In this document: piece after piece, positions 63,713-64,000 of the stretch
Numbering within the stretch: the stretch's first letter is position 1
Layout of the letters: each line of letters begins with the position of its first letter
Assembly (NCBI RefSeq): GCF_031458235.1
Contig: NZ_JAVDYB010000001.1
Coordinates: forward strand, 7,072,501-7,136,500
Direction: 5' to 3'
Length of the DNA stretch: 64,000 nucleotides
From: Catenuloplanes atrovinosus
GTDB lineage: Bacteria > Actinomycetota > Actinomycetes > Mycobacteriales > Micromonosporaceae
Made by a program: the position numbers and the translations under genes
Notes under the pieces: model-generated
What the model saw: only the letters and a program-made list of their open reading frames with translations
Databases searched by the model: none
Told to the model about the DNA's origin: nothing

Positions 63713-64000
63713 ACCCAGAGGTCGGCGAGGTTCTTGTCGATCAGCGTGGCGATCGACTGCAGGCTCTCGCCGAGGTCGAAGCTCTCCGGGTCGATCAGCG
63801 CCTGGAGATGGATGCCGACCATCGCGCCGTTGAGGGCCGCCGCGAAGACGCGTTCCCGGCGCGCGGCGGTCTCCGGGTCCACTCCGGCGGGGCGGCGCGC
63901 GCGCAGCCAGTCCGCGAGCCCGTCCCGCCGCCGGCCGAGGAACTGCCGGTACTGCTCGCGCACCGCGCCCGTACCGCGGATGGCCTCGGGCAGGATGGTG
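63709..64000 (-). CDS. TetR-family regulator, 5' end cut by the window edge
   Basis: The frame is open from the stop at 63709 through the right edge. The visible 96 residues read TILPEAIRGTGAVREQ then YRQFLGRRRDGLADWLR and end in LATLIDKNLADLWV-like helices; this fits the C-terminal ligand and dimer domain of TetR proteins. An internal GTG at 63963 is not the true start. The DNA-binding half is outside the window. It probably controls the SDR and MFS genes. Confidence 0.75.
   Translation of the reverse strand, partial: TILPEAIRGTGAVREQYRQFLGRRRDGLADWLRARRPAGVDPETAARRERVFAAALNGAMVGIHLQALIDPESFDLGESLQSIATLIDKNLADLWV

Overview
The window is very GC-rich DNA (third codon positions almost always G or C, many GTG starts, long spurious open frames opposite real genes). 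It comes from a filamentous-type actinobacterium. The gene set (MocR, SARP and TetR regulators, CelR/CebR-type cellulase control, serine/threonine kinase receptors, LCP and LPxTG wall proteins, NHEJ polymerase domain) suggests Micromonosporaceae such as Actinoplanes or Catenuloplanes. That placement is inference. No phage, CRISPR array or plasmid origin was seen.

Left part, 1-17 kb: a truncated secreted coiled-coil protein and a VOC protein, then an overlapping operon of PP2C phosphatase, CHASE3 histidine kinase, single-domain response regulator and inositol-phosphatase-like enzyme. A secreted family 9 cellulase follows, with a perfect 14-bp CelR/CebR palindrome in its leader. Next come a MocR regulator divergent from an EamA transporter, a GAF-PAS-degenerate-GGDEF protein, an MFS exporter with its TetR regulator and operator array, a stand-alone LigD-type polymerase domain and a STAS-ATPase regulator.

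Middle, 17-32 kb: a lipoprotein divergent from an OmpR-type two-component pair, followed by a GT39 membrane glycosyltransferase and a GT2-GtrA fusion that may act as a lipid-linked sugar pathway. Then dnaE, a membrane-anchored double-HTH protein, and a NarL-type two-component system divergent from an ABC-2 exporter across an 11-bp inverted repeat.

32-42 kb is the most unusual region. A YhgE/Pip membrane protein is translationally coupled to an acyl-CoA-synthetase-like protein fused to a degenerate ABC ATPase; several catalytic residues of both halves are replaced. Beside it lies a 1502-bp IS110-family element with a CT core. It has inserted into one copy of a dispersed palindromic intergenic repeat found five times in the window, and two other copies keep the intact target. 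Its 254-bp left end contains two stem-bounded loops whose segments match the element ends and the target, in the order known for the IS621 bridge RNA. A membrane GGDEF-EAL protein follows.

Right part, 42-64 kb: a macrolide-type glycosyltransferase divergent from a methyltransferase, glyA behind a ZTP (pfl) riboswitch, an S4 RNA-binding protein, an LPxTG wall protein, tRNA-Arg(CCU), an LtaS-like sulfatase, a double-psi barrel protein, a receptor kinase with an extracellular ricin-type lectin followed by a kinase-lobe remnant on a membrane anchor, an O-antigen-ligase-like protein with an 18-bp tandem repeat, an LCP protein, a SARP-type ATPase regulator with an apparent heptamer operator, a hemerythrin, an MFS transporter, an SDR and a truncated TetR regulator.
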